From NCBI GenBank assembly GCA_003150515.1, contig QALW01000045.1, forward strand, positions 1-41,441: 41,441 bases of DNA. The letters run 5' to 3'. The DNA comes from Selenomonadales bacterium. GTDB lineage: Bacteria > Bacillota > Clostridia > Christensenellales > QALW01. The position numbers and the translations under genes are program-made. Below, in pieces: positions 40,406 through 41,441 of the stretch (position 1 is the stretch's first letter; each line of letters opens with the position of its first letter). The notes beneath the pieces were generated by a model. That model was not told where the DNA came from. It saw only the letters and a list, made by a program, of their open reading frames with translations, and made no database searches.

Positions 40406-41149
40406 ATGCCCAGCGTATATTTAAGCCCGTCCACTCAAGAATATAATCCTTATATTACCGGAGGCACAGAAGAATATTATATGAACCTGATAGCCGACGC
40501 CGTAGAGCCCTATTTAACGGCAAGCGGCATACAATACTCCCGAAACACCCCCTCTATGACCGCGGGCTCATCTCTGCGGGAAGCCAACCGGGGCAATTAC
40601 GATTTATATGTGGCAATGCATTCAAACGCCGCTCCGCCCTCCCTTTCGGGCCAGCTTACGGGCACGGATGTATATTATTCGCGCGGAAGCGCAAACGGCC
40701 GGAGAGCCGCGGAAATTTTTGCAGAAAATCTTAAATCCGTTTATCCGCAGCCGCTTAAAGTGCAGGCCCGCCCCACAGCCACCATCAGCGAAGTGACCAA
40801 AACCATAGCGCCGGCCGTACTTATTGAATACGCATATCATGACAACCCTCAGGACGCCGAATGGATAATAAATAACATAGGCCCCATTGCCCGTGCCACA
40901 GCGCGCGCAATAACCCAATATTTCGGACTGCCGTTAATAGAGCCGCAGCAGGCGCGCCAGGGCAGAGTAAAAATAAGCAGCGGCCATTTAAATATCCGCA
41001 GCGCTCCTTCCGCAGGCGCGCCCATTATAGGCCGGGCCTATAACGGCGATGCAATATCCGTGCTGGGCCGAAGCGGAGATTGGTATTCAGTCAATTACAA
41101 CGGGCTGGAAGGCTATGCAAACGCCGCATATATTTCTCTTCAGAATTAA
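40406..41149 (+). CDS. N-acetylmuramoyl-L-alanine amidase (Amidase_3) with SH3b domain
   Basis: 247 residues. Catalytic Amidase_3 domain (about 1-175) with the clostridial start VYLSPSTQEYNPY in place of the usual LDPGHGG, then GGTEEYYMN (Glu22/Glu23), YVAMHSNAAP (His72) and PAVLIEYAYHD (Glu141). The C-terminal SH3b domain (about 186-245, LNIRSAPSAGAPIIGRAY through GYANAAYISL) binds the cell wall. The enzyme cuts the amide between MurNAc and L-Ala. There is no signal peptide, which suits a mother-cell or lysis-released enzyme. CGGAGG precedes the ATG. Confidence 0.93.
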   Translation: MPSVYLSPSTQEYNPYITGGTEEYYMNLIADAVEPYLTASGIQYSRNTPSMTAGSSLREANRGNYDLYVAMHSNAAPPSLSGQLTGTDVYYSRGSANGRRAAEIFAENLKSVYPQPLKVQARPTATISEVTKTIAPAVLIEYAYHDNPQDAEWIINNIGPIARATARAITQYFGLPLIEPQQARQGRVKISSGHLNIRSAPSAGAPIIGRAYNGDAISVLGRSGDWYSVNYNGLEGYANAAYISLQN

Positions 41150-41237
41150 ATAACAAAAAGGCCGGCCAAAAAAGGCAGAGGAACATAAAGAAGTATTGCG
41201 AAAATACTAACCTATGCCAAGTGAACGGGAAATAAGA

Positions 41238-41284
41238 AAACTCTATGTGAATGGACGAACCATTTGCATAGGGTTTTTCTTTTG
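41238..41284 (+). terminator. Terminator downstream of the amidase gene
   Basis: AAACTCTATG (41238-41247) with AATGG pairs with CCATT and CATAGGGTTT (41267-41276) around the loop ACGAA, then TTTTTCTTTT. It lies about 90 bases after the stop. Confidence 0.82.
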
Positions 41285-41289
41285 CCTAT

Positions 41290-41441
41290 TGAAAATTTTT
41301 CAGCGTTCGCAGGGCGCGCAGCCGCTACCGAAGGTAGCGATCTTGGGGGGTGGGGGTTATCCCTCAACAAGCGTTTTGGCGGGTTTTCTAACCCGCCAAA
41401 ATCGCAAACATGTACATGTTTGCATTGCTTGCCAATCTGTG
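41290..41441. repeat. Cluster of perfect palindromes at the window edge; possible oriT or mobile-element boundary
   Basis: Four hairpins or palindromes follow one another: TGAAAA/TTTTCA (41290-41302), CGCTACC-GAA-GGTAGCG (41323-41339), a 12-base stem TTTTGGCGGGTT-TTCT-AACCCGCCAAAA (41374-41401) and the 20-base palindrome GCAAACATGTACATGTTTGC (41404-41423). Between them is a G-rich run. No gene is seen. This density, and my memory of similar sequence near mobilisation genes of Firmicutes conjugative transposons, suggest an origin of transfer or element edge; that is inference. Confidence 0.45.

Overview
The window looks like chromosome from a Gram-positive, probably spore-forming member of the Clostridia (Firmicutes), perhaps a gut lineage. 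The evidence is an mraZ-to-ftsZ division and cell-wall cluster of the Firmicutes type with a PASTA-bearing class B PBP, a DNPR-type (meso-diaminopimelate) MurE, a clostridial tandem-OB SSB, a PdaB-like deacetylase, a DUF1614 / DUF512 radical SAM / der / plsY block, and strong AGGAGG ribosome sites with sigma-A-type promoters. No rRNA, tRNA, CRISPR array, IS element or riboswitch was recognised. The species cannot be named from sequence alone.

Layout. 1-2102 (+): the 3' end of an Rhs/YD-repeat polymorphic toxin gene. Its tip is a papain-like cysteine protease, and a small AT-rich lipoprotein gene that may encode immunity follows it. 2269-16625 (-): the dcw cluster, transcribed mraZ, rsmH, ftsL-like, ftsI/spoVD, murE, mraY, murD, ftsW, murA, divIB, ftsA, ftsZ. 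It starts from a promoter overlapping MraZ boxes and ends at a bidirectional terminator. murF, murG, murC and murB are absent from it. 16897-21624 (-): a deoxyinosine/uracil glycosylase, an aldose-epimerase-like protein, an unknown protein, and a sugar-transferase/aminotransferase pair for glycan building.

21935-23203: a lipoprotein (-) and a divergent small XRE regulator (+), with two 17-bp palindromic operators between them. 23389-28568 (-): SSB, polysaccharide deacetylase, a QueG-like iron-sulfur protein, a FucU mutarotase, lysS and greA. 28782-31158 (-): a polar amino acid ABC transporter operon whose binding protein has its two lobes in swapped (circularly permuted) order. 31497-36709 (+): two membrane proteins, a DUF512 radical SAM protein, der and plsY. 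36976-41149: a LamG surface protein (+), a MATE exporter (-), a PPOX flavoprotein (-) and an Amidase_3-SH3b cell-wall amidase (+). The last 150 bases are packed with perfect palindromes and may be the edge of a mobile element.

The main theme is cell envelope: peptidoglycan precursor synthesis, septation and its MraZ control, a wall amidase, a deacetylase, glycan assembly and surface proteins. The points most worth following up are the permuted binding protein, the Rhs protease with its lipoprotein partner, the gene losses and structured DNA inside the dcw cluster, the XRE/lipoprotein operator pair, and the palindrome-rich right edge.
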